NCBI GenBank assembly: GCA_965233625.1
Contig: OZ247499.1
Span: 496,001-560,000, forward strand
Direction: 5' to 3'
From: G965233625 sp965233625
GTDB taxonomy: Bacteria; Planctomycetota; Planctomycetia; Pirellulales; Pirellulaceae
Length of the DNA stretch: 64,000 nt
A program made the translations under genes and the position numbers. This document shows, in pieces, positions 44,709-54,159 of this stretch. Position 1 is the first letter of the stretch, and every line of letters starts with the position of its first letter. The notes below the pieces were generated by a model. It saw only the letters and a list, made by a program, of their open reading frames with translations, was not told where the DNA came from and did not search any database.

Positions 44709-46493
44709 TTGTCCGCAAAATATGTGATCGGCATCGACCTTGGCACGACAAACTGCGTGCTTTCTTACACGCTGCTCAGCGAAGAAGAACCCGAAGTCCA
44801 TCTGCTGAAGGTGCCGCAATACACAGCGGCGGGCGAAATTGATTCGCAATTTACGCTGCCCTCTTTCGTCTACCTGACGGCGCCGCACGAAGCAGGCAGC
44901 TTTGGGCTGCCGTGGTCGGACGACCAGGGTTATGTCACAGGTCAACTCGCTCGCGAACGGTCTGCCGAATTCCCGGATCGAACCGTTGGCGCCGCCAAGT
45001 CGTGGTTGTGCTACAGCAAGATAGACCGCCATCAGCCGGTGTTGCCCTGGAAGGCGCCGGACGAAGTAAATCAGATCTCGCCCGTCACGGCTTCGCAGTA
45101 TTATCTGGAACATCTCGCCGCCGCGTGGAATGCAGCCTTCCCGGATGACCCGCTGGCTTCACAGCAGATTGTGCTAACCGTTCCGGCATCGTTCGATGTC
45201 AGTGCCCGCGAACTCACCCGTGAAGCAGCGCTCGGCGCGGGTCTGCCTGAGTCGTTGATCCTGCTGGAAGAACCCCAGGCTGCGGTCTATGCCTGGCTTT
45301 CGAGCATGGGCGACCGCTGGCGGAAAGCCTTGTCCGTTTCAGACCGGTTGCTGGTTTGCGATGTAGGCGGCGGCACCACGGACCTTTCGCTGGTCGGCGT
45401 GACCGAAGACAACGGCGAACTGGCACTGGAACGCGCCGCAGTGGGCAATCACCTGCTGGTCGGCGGCGACAACATGGACCTGGCCCTGGCGCATCATGTG
45501 GCCGGGCTGTTCGATAAGAAGGGCGTCAAGCTCAACCCGTGGCAGTCGGTTTCGCTATGGCATTCCTGCCGGGCGGCGAAGGAGGCCTTGCTCACACCGG
45601 GTGGCGCTGAGAAGCACAAAATCTCGGTTCTAGGACGCGGCAGTAAGGTGATCGGCGGAACCGTGTCCGTGGAAGTCGATCGCGACGCCGTTACCAAGCT
45701 GCTGATGGACGGATTCCTGCCCGGATGTAGTATCGACGATAAGCCAGTCCGGCAGCGTGCATCGGGCTTCCAGCAGATCGGTCTGCCCTACGAATCTGAC
45801 ACCGCCATCACCCGCCACTTAGCCGCATTTCTTCAAGCCAACGGCGGCGTGGACGAAGCGGCGCGGCCCACACACGTGCTATTCAACGGAGGCGTCTTCC
45901 GTTCGGAATTGATGCGCGACGAGCTGTTAAAAACGATCTCCGGCTGGTTCCCGGACGGCGGCGCGGCAGAAATGCTGCAAGGAGAACACGACCTGGATCA
46001 CGCGGTTGCCCGCGGCGCCGCTTATTACGGGCACGTAAAAACACATGGCGGTGTCCGCATCCGCGGCGGGGCGCCACGATCTTATTACGTGGGGATCGAA
46101 ACCGCGGGACTGGCAGTGCCCGGCGCGCCGCGTCCACTGCAAGCGTTGTGCGTTGTGCCGATGGGCATGGAGGAAGGCACGGAAGTGGATGTCGATTCGG
46201 AGGAAATCGGCGTCGTGTTAGGGGAAGCAGCTCAGTTCCGTTTCTTCAGTTCCGCTATACGCAAAGACGACAAACCCGGAGAGATGCTGCCCCATATTGA
46301 TGAAGAAGAATTGCAGGAAACGGACTCTCTGGAGGCAACGCTTCCCGCTGCCGCCGACGTGGATGAACCTTACGTACCCGTTAAGTTCCGGTCCAAGATC
46401 ACGGAGCTTGGTGTCTTCGAGTTATGGTGCGTTGGGGCACGAACGCCGGGCGAGTGGAAGCTGGAATTCAGCGTCCGCGATGAGCCGGCGTAA
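44709..46493 (+). CDS. Divergent Hsp70-family protein
   Basis: 594 residues from a TTG at 44709 with AGGAG about 10 bases upstream. Seen: the actin-fold ATPase phosphate loops GIDLGTTNCVLSY (phosphate-1) and VCDVGGGTTDLSLV (phosphate-2), adenosine loop FNGGVFRSELMRDEL, and a helical region and beta C-terminus. It lacks the standard DnaK EEVD-like lid tail and much of the usual substrate-binding domain. Known: this DUF2760-linked Hsp70 group is not the housekeeping DnaK. The second Hsp70 often found in such clusters is not present here; the next gene is unrelated. Confidence 0.92.
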   Translation: MSAKYVIGIDLGTTNCVLSYTLLSEEEPEVHLLKVPQYTAAGEIDSQFTLPSFVYLTAPHEAGSFGLPWSDDQGYVTGQLARERSAEFPDRTVGAAKSWLCYSKIDRHQPVLPWKAPDEVNQISPVTASQYYLEHLAAAWNAAFPDDPLASQQIVLTVPASFDVSARELTREAALGAGLPESLILLEEPQAAVYAWLSSMGDRWRKALSVSDRLLVCDVGGGTTDLSLVGVTEDNGELALERAAVGNHLLVGGDNMDLALAHHVAGLFDKKGVKLNPWQSVSLWHSCRAAKEALLTPGGAEKHKISVLGRGSKVIGGTVSVEVDRDAVTKLLMDGFLPGCSIDDKPVRQRASGFQQIGLPYESDTAITRHLAAFLQANGGVDEAARPTHVLFNGGVFRSELMRDELLKTISGWFPDGGAAEMLQGEHDLDHAVARGAAYYGHVKTHGGVRIRGGAPRSYYVGIETAGLAVPGAPRPLQALCVVPMGMEEGTEVDVDSEEIGVVLGEAAQFRFFSSAIRKDDKPGEMLPHIDEEELQETDSLEATLPAAADVDEPYVPVKFRSKITELGVFELWCVGARTPGEWKLEFSVRDEPA

Positions 46494-46687
46494 AAGAGAC
46501 GCGTTCTTATCCACTGCAAGTATGTCATCGCTGCCAACCTTCGCAGCAACAAGATTGCAATAGGCCGGCCGGTTGAGTAACTTACGGAGGTGTTAAACCG
46601 GCGTGGTAATGGGAAGTTCTCAGGTCAGGACGACTGGGAATTTTACCGCGGCGGTCCCGCCCAATCGCCTGCCACGGACGAGATTCC

Positions 46688-48103
46688 ATGAGATATCTGA
46701 TAGCCGCAGTTTTCGCGGCGACACTTACGCTGCTCGCGACAAACGCACAAGCAGAGCTAAAGCTGGGCGCGTTGTTTTCTGACAACATGGTCCTGCAGCG
46801 TGAGATGCCCGTTCCTTTCTGGGGCTGGGATAAGCCGGGGGCCAAAGTGACGGTGACCCTAGGCGACGACGTTGTCTCGGCCGACGCAGACGACTCAGGA
46901 AAATGGTTCTTAACGCTACCTGCCCAGGAAGCGGGCGGTCCGCACTCGGTAACGATAGCCGGCACGGAAGAGAAGAAGCTACGCAATGTGCTGATTGGCG
47001 AAGTCTGGCTGTGTTCGGGACAGTCCAACATGGAATGGGCCGTCAGCGCTTCAGCTAATGCGGCGCAGGAGATCGCCCAATCTAATCACCCGACGATCCG
47101 CCACATCAAGATCCCGCGTCGCGCCGCAGCGTCGCCCGCCAGGAGCATTGCCTCTGGCGTCTGGCAGTCTGCCTCGCCCAAAACCACTGGCAGTTTCACA
47201 GCCGTCGGTTACTACTTTGCGCGCCATCTGCAAAAAGAACTGGGCGATGTTCCCATCGGCCTGATCGGATCCAACTGGGGCGGCACCCGCATCGAGCCTT
47301 GGACACCGCCGGTTGGCTTCCGCAACGCGGCGCCATTGAAGTCGATTGCAGACAACCTCAACAACTTTCCGCAGAAAAGGAAAGACGGATCTATCAATCA
47401 TCAGTCGCCGCTGGCACTCTACAACGGCATGATTCATCCCCTGGCGCCTTATGCGATTCGTGGCGCCATCTGGTATCAGGGCGAATCCAACAACGGCGAG
47501 GGACTGTTGTATCACGAAAAGATGAAGGCCTTGATCAACGGCTGGCGAAGCGTCTGGAAACAGCCCGATTTGCCTTTCTACTTCGTCCAACTGGCGCCGT
47601 ATCAATATGGCGACGATCCCAGTCGATTAGCTTTCATCTGGGATGCGCAGCGCCGCGCCCTGCAGTTGCCTCACACGGGGATGGCTGTGACGACGGACAT
47701 CGGCGATCTGAAAAACATTCACCCCGCGAATAAGCAGGACGTGGGCAAGCGGCTTGCTTTGTGGGCGCTTGCGAAAGATTACGGGCAAGAGGACCTGGTT
47801 TATTCCGGCCCGCTCTACGACTCGATGAAGATCGAAGGCAACACGATACGCCTCACGTTTAGCAACACGGGCGGCGGACTCGTCGCGCGGGGCGATGCGC
47901 CACTGCGTGAATTTCAGATCGCTGGTGAGGATAAGAAATTCGTTCCCGCCAAAGCGATGATCGATGGCGAGACCATCGTGGTCAGCGCGCCGCAGGTTGC
48001 GAAACCTGTAGCAGTCAGATTCGCGTTCTCTCAGACTGCCAAACCGAATCTGACCAACAAGGAAGGACTGCCCGCCTCACCCTTCCGCACCGATGACTGG
48101 TAG
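46688..48103 (+). CDS. Sialate O-acetylesterase (SASA/DUF303 family), exported
   Basis: 471 residues. Seen: signal peptide (MRYLIAAVFAATLTLLATNA), a beta-sandwich part with LFSDNMVLQREMPVPFWGW, then the SGNH-type hydrolase domain with GEVWLCSGQSNMEW (catalytic Ser) and GAIWYQGESN (block III). The catalytic His/Asp are expected near DIGDLKNIHPANKQDVGKRL. Known: removes O-acetyl groups from sialic acids or other sugars; planctomycete copies probably act on acetylated polysaccharides. Single gene, preceded by a 194-base gap without other features. Confidence 0.94.
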   Translation: MRYLIAAVFAATLTLLATNAQAELKLGALFSDNMVLQREMPVPFWGWDKPGAKVTVTLGDDVVSADADDSGKWFLTLPAQEAGGPHSVTIAGTEEKKLRNVLIGEVWLCSGQSNMEWAVSASANAAQEIAQSNHPTIRHIKIPRRAAASPARSIASGVWQSASPKTTGSFTAVGYYFARHLQKELGDVPIGLIGSNWGGTRIEPWTPPVGFRNAAPLKSIADNLNNFPQKRKDGSINHQSPLALYNGMIHPLAPYAIRGAIWYQGESNNGEGLLYHEKMKALINGWRSVWKQPDLPFYFVQLAPYQYGDDPSRLAFIWDAQRRALQLPHTGMAVTTDIGDLKNIHPANKQDVGKRLALWALAKDYGQEDLVYSGPLYDSMKIEGNTIRLTFSNTGGGLVARGDAPLREFQIAGEDKKFVPAKAMIDGETIVVSAPQVAKPVAVRFAFSQTAKPNLTNKEGLPASPFRTDDW

Positions 48104-48135
48104 GGTGAAGCGCGACCGCGGTTAGTAAAGTGTTT

Positions 48136-49446
48136 TTAGCCCTGTCTGATGTCCCAGCCGGGGCGATAGTCTTTCTGAATGTACTGGCTGGCGTCGGCAT
48201 AGTTAGACGCCTTTAAGTTGGCGGCATCCCAGACGAGCTTCTTCCCGCAGCGATAGGCGACATTGCCCAGCAGGTTGTGCTCAATCAAGGCGCCCGAATA
48301 CTCGAAGTTACAAAGCGTCGGATCGCCTGTCTTCGCAGCATGTATCCATTCTTTATGGTGTCCCAGTGACGGCGCGATGGATCGCTCTGGCCGCTTGTAT
48401 TCTTTGAATTCCGCCGCAGGCAACAGAAGGTGCTTGCCGTAGTCGGCAACTAGCTGGCCCTTATCGCCCGTGAACATCACGCCAATGCCCCACCGTGACA
48501 GGTCCACGCCTTCAGGAGATGCTGGCCGTTTGTCGTGGTGATACCACTTCAAGGTCACGGCGGGCCGGGTCTTCGAGGCAGGATGTTCCCAAGTTGCAAT
48601 CATCCACGATGGATTGCTGTACGCGTCTACGGGCGGTCCGATGGCCTCGGCCGAAAGTGGCGCCGCTTTATGCAAGTCTAAAGCCCAGAACGGAAGGTCA
48701 ATCAGGTGACTGCCCATATCGCCCAGCACGCCGTTTCCAAAGTCCCACCAGCGGTTCCAGGTAAGGTTACCCGGCAGATAGCCTTGATTGAACGGGCGGT
48801 CAGAAGCCGGGCCAAGCCATAAATCCCAATGCAGATGGCCGGGAATATTGGCCATACCGGGCAACACTCCAACCTTGCCGCTGGTGCGACCGCACCATAC
48901 ATGCGCTTCGCGCACGTCGCCGATGGCGCCGGCTTTGATGAGTTCCACGACACGCCGGTAGTTTTCCGTGGCGTGAATCTGCGTGCCCATCTGCGTGGCC
49001 ACACTGCTTTTGCGGTACGCCTCGCGGACAAGCCGGGCTTCTTCCACCGTGTGGGCCAGCGGCTTTTCAACGTAAACATGCTTGCCCAGCCCCATCGCCA
49101 TCACCGCGGCGGGTGCATGGCAGTGATCGGCCGTTGAGATAACAACCGCGTCCAGCCCCTTCATCTCAAGCAGCTTCCGCCAGTCGTTAAACTTCCGCGC
49201 CTTGGAAAAACGGCCGGCAGACGTGTTTAGATAGTTATCATCAATATCGCAGAGGGCGACGATGTTCTCGCTGGCGACGCTCCCCATGTTGGCGGCGCCA
49301 CGGTGATTGACGCCGACGATGCCAATATTAAGTTTCTCGTTGGGAGAGTTCGAGTCCGCTGCTTGCGCGCTGCCGGTAATCCAATACCCCGCGCCGATGG
49401 CAGCCGAGGTTGCGAGGAACTGCCGGCGGTTTGGTGAGAAGGCCAT
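48136..49446 (-). CDS. Gfo/Idh/MocA oxidoreductase, Tat-exported
   Basis: 436 residues; GGAG is nine bases upstream of the ATG. Seen: twin-arginine signal (NRRQFLATSAAIGAGYWITG), Rossmann NAD(P) loop LNIGIVGVNHRGAANM, the EKPLAHTVEEA motif with the substrate/cofactor-contacting Lys, and a C-terminal alpha/beta domain. Known: these proteins oxidise or reduce sugars; Tat-exported members are common in planctomycetes and act in the periplasm with tightly bound cofactor. Convergent with the sialate esterase (32-base gap). Confidence 0.94.
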   Translation of the reverse strand: MAFSPNRRQFLATSAAIGAGYWITGSAQAADSNSPNEKLNIGIVGVNHRGAANMGSVASENIVALCDIDDNYLNTSAGRFSKARKFNDWRKLLEMKGLDAVVISTADHCHAPAAVMAMGLGKHVYVEKPLAHTVEEARLVREAYRKSSVATQMGTQIHATENYRRVVELIKAGAIGDVREAHVWCGRTSGKVGVLPGMANIPGHLHWDLWLGPASDRPFNQGYLPGNLTWNRWWDFGNGVLGDMGSHLIDLPFWALDLHKAAPLSAEAIGPPVDAYSNPSWMIATWEHPASKTRPAVTLKWYHHDKRPASPEGVDLSRWGIGVMFTGDKGQLVADYGKHLLLPAAEFKEYKRPERSIAPSLGHHKEWIHAAKTGDPTLCNFEYSGALIEHNLLGNVAYRCGKKLVWDAANLKASNYADASQYIQKDYRPGWDIRQG

Positions 49447-49553
49447 GCTTTGAACTCCGGGGTTGCGATGGGCGGTAAGCGTTGCCCGCCATTGTAAGCA
49501 GATCCGTAGCAGTCATGTGCAATTGGCCGGGTTAGATTATCTCACCCACGCAC

Positions 49554-49892
49554 CTAATACCTGGGCAAGCTGGAATCGATCTCCTGGCTCCACACGTCGA
49601 TTCCGCCCGCCATGTTCTGCGCCTGCGGAAAGCCATTGTTGCGCAGCCAGTTCGTAACCTGCATACTCCGACCGCCATGATGACAATGCACGATGATGGG
49701 CTTGTCTTTGTGCGGCTCAATCTCCGCGACACGGGCAGGCGTTTCGCTCATCGGAATATGCATCGAGCCGTCGATCTTGACGTGTTCGTATTCCGAAGTC
49801 TCGCGGCAGTCGATCAACAGGAAGTCTGTGTCGCTGTCTTGCATGGCTTTGACGGCGTGCACGTCAACTTCAAGAGGTGTTTCGTCGCTCAT
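49554..49892 (-). CDS. Rhodanese-like sulfurtransferase domain protein
   Basis: 112 residues; AGGAA is upstream of the ATG. Seen: LLIDCRETSEYEHVKIDGSMHIP, active loop HCHHGGRS with the catalytic Cys, and GFPQAQNMAGGIDVW. Known: single-domain rhodaneses (GlpE/PspE-like) transfer sulfane sulfur. Cytoplasmic. Located 62 bases after the UDG gene on the same strand; a connection is not implied. Confidence 0.94.
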   Translation of the reverse strand: MSDETPLEVDVHAVKAMQDSDTDFLLIDCRETSEYEHVKIDGSMHIPMSETPARVAEIEPHKDKPIIVHCHHGGRSMQVTNWLRNNGFPQAQNMAGGIDVWSQEIDSSLPRY

Positions 49893-49954
49893 AATAAATT
49901 CCTCGTGTTGCAGGGAGTAATGTTTTTCGATTTGGGTCAGGTGATGACAAGGCG

Positions 49955-50869
49955 TCAGGTCTTCATGCCCATGGCTTGCATCAGCATTTGGATGTCGTCC
50001 CAGACCTTGCGTTTCTCGCTCTTGATCCGGGCCGGGTCGCGCTGACGGATGAGGTAGGAAGGATGGTATGTCACCATCGCCTGTGCATTACCGCCCGGAT
50101 AGTCACAGGAATAAAAGTTGCCACGCATTTTACCAACGGCGATATCAAGGCCCAGCAGATGCGTGGCGGCGCTCCTACCCAGACAGCAGATGAAATCCGG
50201 CCGAATCAGCTCTAGCTGCCGGTGCAGAAAACCGCGGCAGTTGCGGGCCTCAGCAACCTGCGGTGTCCGGTTGCCCGGCGGACGGCACTTAAGAATATTC
50301 AGAATGTAAACGTCGCTCCGCGAAAGCTTCATTCCTTTTTCGATAATGTCGGTGAGCATCTTCCCGGCGGCGCCAACAAAAGGCTCTCCGGTACGGTCCT
50401 CATCGGCGCCGGGCGCTTCGCCCAGGAAGCAAAGGCGTGCATCGGGCGAACCTGTGCCAAAGACGGTCTGTGTCCGCGATTTAGCCAACGCGTCGCACGC
50501 CGTGCAAGCAGCAACCTGTTCGCGCAGCAAGTGAAGCTGTTCCACACGCTGTGGCAACGTCAGACTCTGCGTTTCCGCCTGAGCAGGCGGTTTGAACAAT
50601 GGTGCGGCTGGCGTCTCAACGGGTTTAGCGGTTGCTGGCTTTGCAGGGCGTGGCGCTTCGACATCAGGCGCCTGTTCAGGCGCGGCGGACGTGGGTTCTG
50701 CTGGCGCTGTGGATTCCGCCGCCGCAGTTGATTCCGCGGGGGGAAGCTGGATGGTGCTGGCGGTCGCAACGCTGCGCGGCAATTGCTGAATACCGGCCGA
50801 CGCGAGGCTTTGCAGACGCTGCTGTAAAGCGCGCCGGGCCTGTTCCAGTGACATTTCTGTGTCGGTCAT
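49955..50869 (-). CDS. Family-4 uracil-DNA glycosylase
   Basis: 304 residues. Seen: an N-terminal Ala/Pro/Thr-rich disordered extension of about 100 residues, then the family-4 UDG: four cluster cysteines C122, C125, C195 and C211, motif GEAPGADEDRTGEPFVGAAG (150-169), NILKCRPPGNRTP, and YHPSYLIR (268-275). Known: 4Fe-4S UDGs remove uracil from single- and double-stranded DNA. The long N-terminal extension is unlike thermophile UdgA and may bind a partner; that is inference. The TTG/ATG context near 50869 is weak for ribosome binding. Confidence 0.95.
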   Translation of the reverse strand: MTDTEMSLEQARRALQQRLQSLASAGIQQLPRSVATASTIQLPPAESTAAAESTAPAEPTSAAPEQAPDVEAPRPAKPATAKPVETPAAPLFKPPAQAETQSLTLPQRVEQLHLLREQVAACTACDALAKSRTQTVFGTGSPDARLCFLGEAPGADEDRTGEPFVGAAGKMLTDIIEKGMKLSRSDVYILNILKCRPPGNRTPQVAEARNCRGFLHRQLELIRPDFICCLGRSAATHLLGLDIAVGKMRGNFYSCDYPGGNAQAMVTYHPSYLIRQRDPARIKSEKRKVWDDIQMLMQAMGMKT

Positions 50870-51117
50870 CTTCTACGCAGGCTCTATGCCGCAAAGCAGG
50901 CCATGCTTATGATAGAGGTTGCGGAATGTCGTGAGGCGGAACGAGGCGTCTGATGTTGGCGCTCCGGAGGTTTTGCCGTTCAAGGCCGATCCAACCGCCC
51001 CAGCTTTCCGCCATTCCTACCGGCAACATACCACACACCACTTCACTGCGGAATTCCGGCGCGACACCTTTCGCGCCCAGTTGCAGATATCAACAGATTT
51101 TCAGGTAAACCACCAAA

Positions 51118-52470
51118 ATGGGGATTCCACAAGTAGTCATCGCCGGGCGGCCCAACGTCGGCAAATCGAGCATCTTCAACTGGCTGGCTGGCCGCAAACT
51201 CGCCATCGTTGACGATCAGCCGGGCGTTACGCGCGACCGTATGTCGCAACTGCTCAACCACAACGACCGGTTCTTTGAGCTGGTCGACACAGGCGGTATG
51301 GGCATCGAAGATATTGACGATCTCACCAAAGAGATCGAAAGCCAGATCGCACTGGCGATTGAAACGGCGGACGTGATTCTGTTCACCGTCGACTCACGCG
51401 AAGGCATTACGCCGCTGGACGAAGAAGTTGCCCGGCGGTTGCGTTACGTAGACGTGCCTGTGATCTGTCTGGCTAACAAAACCGACGACCCCGCATTAGA
51501 TGCCAATGCGGGCGAATTCTACAAACTGGGCCGGGGGAAGCTGCTGCCGGTCAGCGCGCATCAGCGTCGCGGGCGTGATGAATTGATGGATATGATCGTC
51601 GAGCGTCTGCCCGCAGAAGGTGAAGAGGCAGCATCGCAGAACACCGGCGAACCGGAGATGAAAATCGCCATTGTCGGCCGCCGGAATACGGGTAAAAGCA
51701 CGTTCATCAATACGCTGACCAATGGCGAACGGGTGATTGTCAGCGAAGTGCCAGGCACCACACGCGACAGCATCGACGTGCGATTCGAGCTCGACGGCAA
51801 ATCGTTCGTCGCCATCGATACGCCCGGTTTCCGCAAGTCCAAAGCGGTGCGGACGGATATTGAATTCTACAGCACCCACCGGGCACAGCGGACCATCCGC
51901 CATGCCGATGTGATTCTGATGTTTTTCGACGCATCGCAGCGGATCAGTAAGGTCGATAAGCAGCTGGTCAAATATATTTCTGATCAGTACAAACCTTGCG
52001 TGATGGTGGTCAATAAATGGGATCTGATGCACGGTCAGATGCCCACGGAGAAGTGGGTGACGTACCTGCGGGATACTTTCCCCATGATGTGGCACACGCC
52101 CATTGCATTCATTACCGGACAGTCCGGGAAGAATATGAAGGCGCTGCTCAATCACGCACAGATGCTATTCAAGCAATCGCGCGACCGGGTTTCGACAGGT
52201 GAACTGAACCGCCTGGTGAAACGCGCGATGGAGCTGAATCCGCCGCCTCTGCTGTACCATCACCCGCCCAAGATCTATTACGCCACGCAGGTCGGCTCGC
52301 AGCCGCCCACCATCGTGTTGATGTGCAATAATCCGAAGGGATTTCCGCAGACTTATCAGCGGTACCTGCTGGGTGTATTCCGCGATCAGCTCAGTTTTGG
52401 CGAAGTTCCGATCAAGCTGTATCTGCAGAAGCGGGATAGCGGCGATAAGAAAGACGGCAAAAAAGGCTGA
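51118..52470 (+). CDS. der: Ribosome biogenesis GTPase Der (EngA)
   Basis: 450 residues. Seen: two tandem GTPase domains, the first with GRPNVGKSSIFN, PGVTRDR, DTGG and NKTD, the second with GRRNTGKSTFIN, PGTTRDS, DTPG and NKWD, then a C-terminal KH-like domain (NPKGFPQTYQRYLLGVFRDQ). Known: essential GTPase in 50S subunit maturation. Length as expected. Starts with an AGGT site upstream. Confidence 0.98.
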   Translation: MGIPQVVIAGRPNVGKSSIFNWLAGRKLAIVDDQPGVTRDRMSQLLNHNDRFFELVDTGGMGIEDIDDLTKEIESQIALAIETADVILFTVDSREGITPLDEEVARRLRYVDVPVICLANKTDDPALDANAGEFYKLGRGKLLPVSAHQRRGRDELMDMIVERLPAEGEEAASQNTGEPEMKIAIVGRRNTGKSTFINTLTNGERVIVSEVPGTTRDSIDVRFELDGKSFVAIDTPGFRKSKAVRTDIEFYSTHRAQRTIRHADVILMFFDASQRISKVDKQLVKYISDQYKPCVMVVNKWDLMHGQMPTEKWVTYLRDTFPMMWHTPIAFITGQSGKNMKALLNHAQMLFKQSRDRVSTGELNRLVKRAMELNPPPLLYHHPPKIYYATQVGSQPPTIVLMCNNPKGFPQTYQRYLLGVFRDQLSFGEVPIKLYLQKRDSGDKKDGKKG

Positions 52471-52498
52471 GATCATTTCATCTGGAAGGCAAGCTGCA

Positions 52499-53917
52499 AT
52501 GACATTTCTTTCCCGGCGGCGGATGCTGCAAACCTCGGGCGCCGGCCTGGGGTCGATGGCGCTGGCGAGCCTGCTGGCTGAAAACGCTGCGGGTGCGCCG
52601 CCGCGCAGCGAATCCCCACTTGCCGCCCGCCCGCCGCAATTTCAGCCGAAGATCAAACGTGTCATTCATCTGTTCATGAACGGCGGGCCGTCGCAGATAG
52701 ATACCTTCGACCCGAAGCCCGAAGTGAACCGTCTGCACGGCAAACCGCTGCCCGCTTCCGTCAAGGCGACTTTGCAGAACACGCAGCGGAAGCGCGCGGG
52801 CAGCCTGTTCGGTTCGCCTTTTAAGTTCAAACAGCACGGCGAATCGGGCCTGGATGTCAGTGAACTCTTTCCGAACGTCGCCAGGCATGCCGACGACTTG
52901 TGCGTGATTCGCTCGATGCAGGGTGAGATTGCCAACCACACGCCGGGTCTGTTGCTGACGAATTGCGGACATTCAACGTTGCCACGCCCGAGCCTCGGTT
53001 CCTGGTTGCTGTATGGCTTGGGTAGTGAGAATGAAGATTTACCGGGCTACGTCGTGCTGTGCCCGCAGGGGATGCCCACGGCGCAGTCGCGCAACTGGAC
53101 GAGTGCGTTTCTGCCGGGGGTCTTTCAGGGCACGCACATCGATACGGCAGGCGACCCGTCGCAGTTAATTCCGCATCTATCCCGCAAAGACATCCGCGCC
53201 GGGTCGCAACGCGCACAACTGGCGTTGACGCAGTTTCTCAACCGGCGCCATGCGGTGCAGCGGCCCGAAGATGAACGGCTGGAAAGCCGGATTCATTCGA
53301 TGGAACTGGCGTTCCGCATGCAGACCGCCGCCAGCAGCGTTTTCGATCTCTCGACAGAACCCGCCCATGTCCGCGAGATGTACGGCGAAACCACACAGGG
53401 CCGCAACATGCTTATCGCCCGGCGGTTGGCTGAACGCGGCGTGCGCTTTGTGCAGTGTTATCATGGGGCCGGGCAGCCGTGGGACAATCACAGTGGTATC
53501 GTTCCGCGAATCAAGAAACTGGCCAGCCAGTCGGATCAGGCCATCGCGGCGTTACTCACCGATTTGAAACAACGCGGCATGCTGGATGAAACGCTTGTGA
53601 TCTGGGGCGGCGAGATGGGGCGTACGCCCACGATTCAAACCGGCCCGAAAGACGTCAACCGCGTCGGGCGCGACCACCATATCGACGGCTACACGATCTG
53701 GCTGGCTGGTGGTGGATTCAAGCCGGGTTTTGTGCACGGCAGCACCGACGAGTTTGGGATGCGAGTGGCGGATAACCCCGTTAACCTGCATGACCTGCAT
53801 GCAACGATTCTTCATCAAATGGGCTTCGACCATCGCCGCCTGACTTACCGGTATTCCGGGCGGGACTTCCGGCTGACTGATGTTCACGGCAAAGTTGTCA
53901 CGAACATCCTGTCATAA
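52499..53917 (+). CDS. DUF1501 protein, Tat-exported
   Basis: 472 residues from the ATG at 52499; the frame is open 42 codons upstream into the end of der. Seen: a twin-arginine-like signal (SRRRMLQTSGAGLGSMALASL), then the DUF1501 alkaline-phosphatase-like fold with HLFMNGGPSQIDTFDPKP, WGGEMGRTPTIQ and GRDHHIDGYTIWLAGGG. Known: planctomycete DUF1501 genes usually sit beside a DUF1549/DUF1553 cytochrome-type protein. That partner is absent here. Function unknown, probably periplasmic sulfatase/phosphatase-like chemistry. Confidence 0.93.
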   Translation: MTFLSRRRMLQTSGAGLGSMALASLLAENAAGAPPRSESPLAARPPQFQPKIKRVIHLFMNGGPSQIDTFDPKPEVNRLHGKPLPASVKATLQNTQRKRAGSLFGSPFKFKQHGESGLDVSELFPNVARHADDLCVIRSMQGEIANHTPGLLLTNCGHSTLPRPSLGSWLLYGLGSENEDLPGYVVLCPQGMPTAQSRNWTSAFLPGVFQGTHIDTAGDPSQLIPHLSRKDIRAGSQRAQLALTQFLNRRHAVQRPEDERLESRIHSMELAFRMQTAASSVFDLSTEPAHVREMYGETTQGRNMLIARRLAERGVRFVQCYHGAGQPWDNHSGIVPRIKKLASQSDQAIAALLTDLKQRGMLDETLVIWGGEMGRTPTIQTGPKDVNRVGRDHHIDGYTIWLAGGGFKPGFVHGSTDEFGMRVADNPVNLHDLHATILHQMGFDHRRLTYRYSGRDFRLTDVHGKVVTNILS

Positions 53918-54159
53918 GCGGAAATCTGGCGCCAGCATTCCATTTTCTCCAAATAGTACGACCAACCTGCTAAGATGATTAGTGGGATGAGATTCTTCAT
54001 ACCCGCAAAACGCCCGCTTTGGAGTGCCGGGCACTGGTGGCGCGGTGTGTGCCGGAACGCATACTTCTCCACCTATAGCGAACATGCAACGCTCGTCACC
54101 GGGCCAGGTCGAAGTTGTGTGGTTTCGCTGCAATAGAGGCAAATTAGGAGAATTGCGCG
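53918..54159. other. Intergenic gap before the CHAT-like gene
   Basis: 242 bases. A strong TTAGGAG ribosome site (54144-54150) belongs to the downstream gene. Short open frames on the minus strand here (around 53884-54142) have no ribosome site or family features. No terminator with a T-run seen. Confidence 0.4.

Noticed and set aside
53884..54142. Small minus-strand frames between DUF1501 and the CHAT-like gene
   Set aside because: No start signals and no hydrophobic or motif pattern beyond chance; they overlap the 3' end of the DUF1501 gene.
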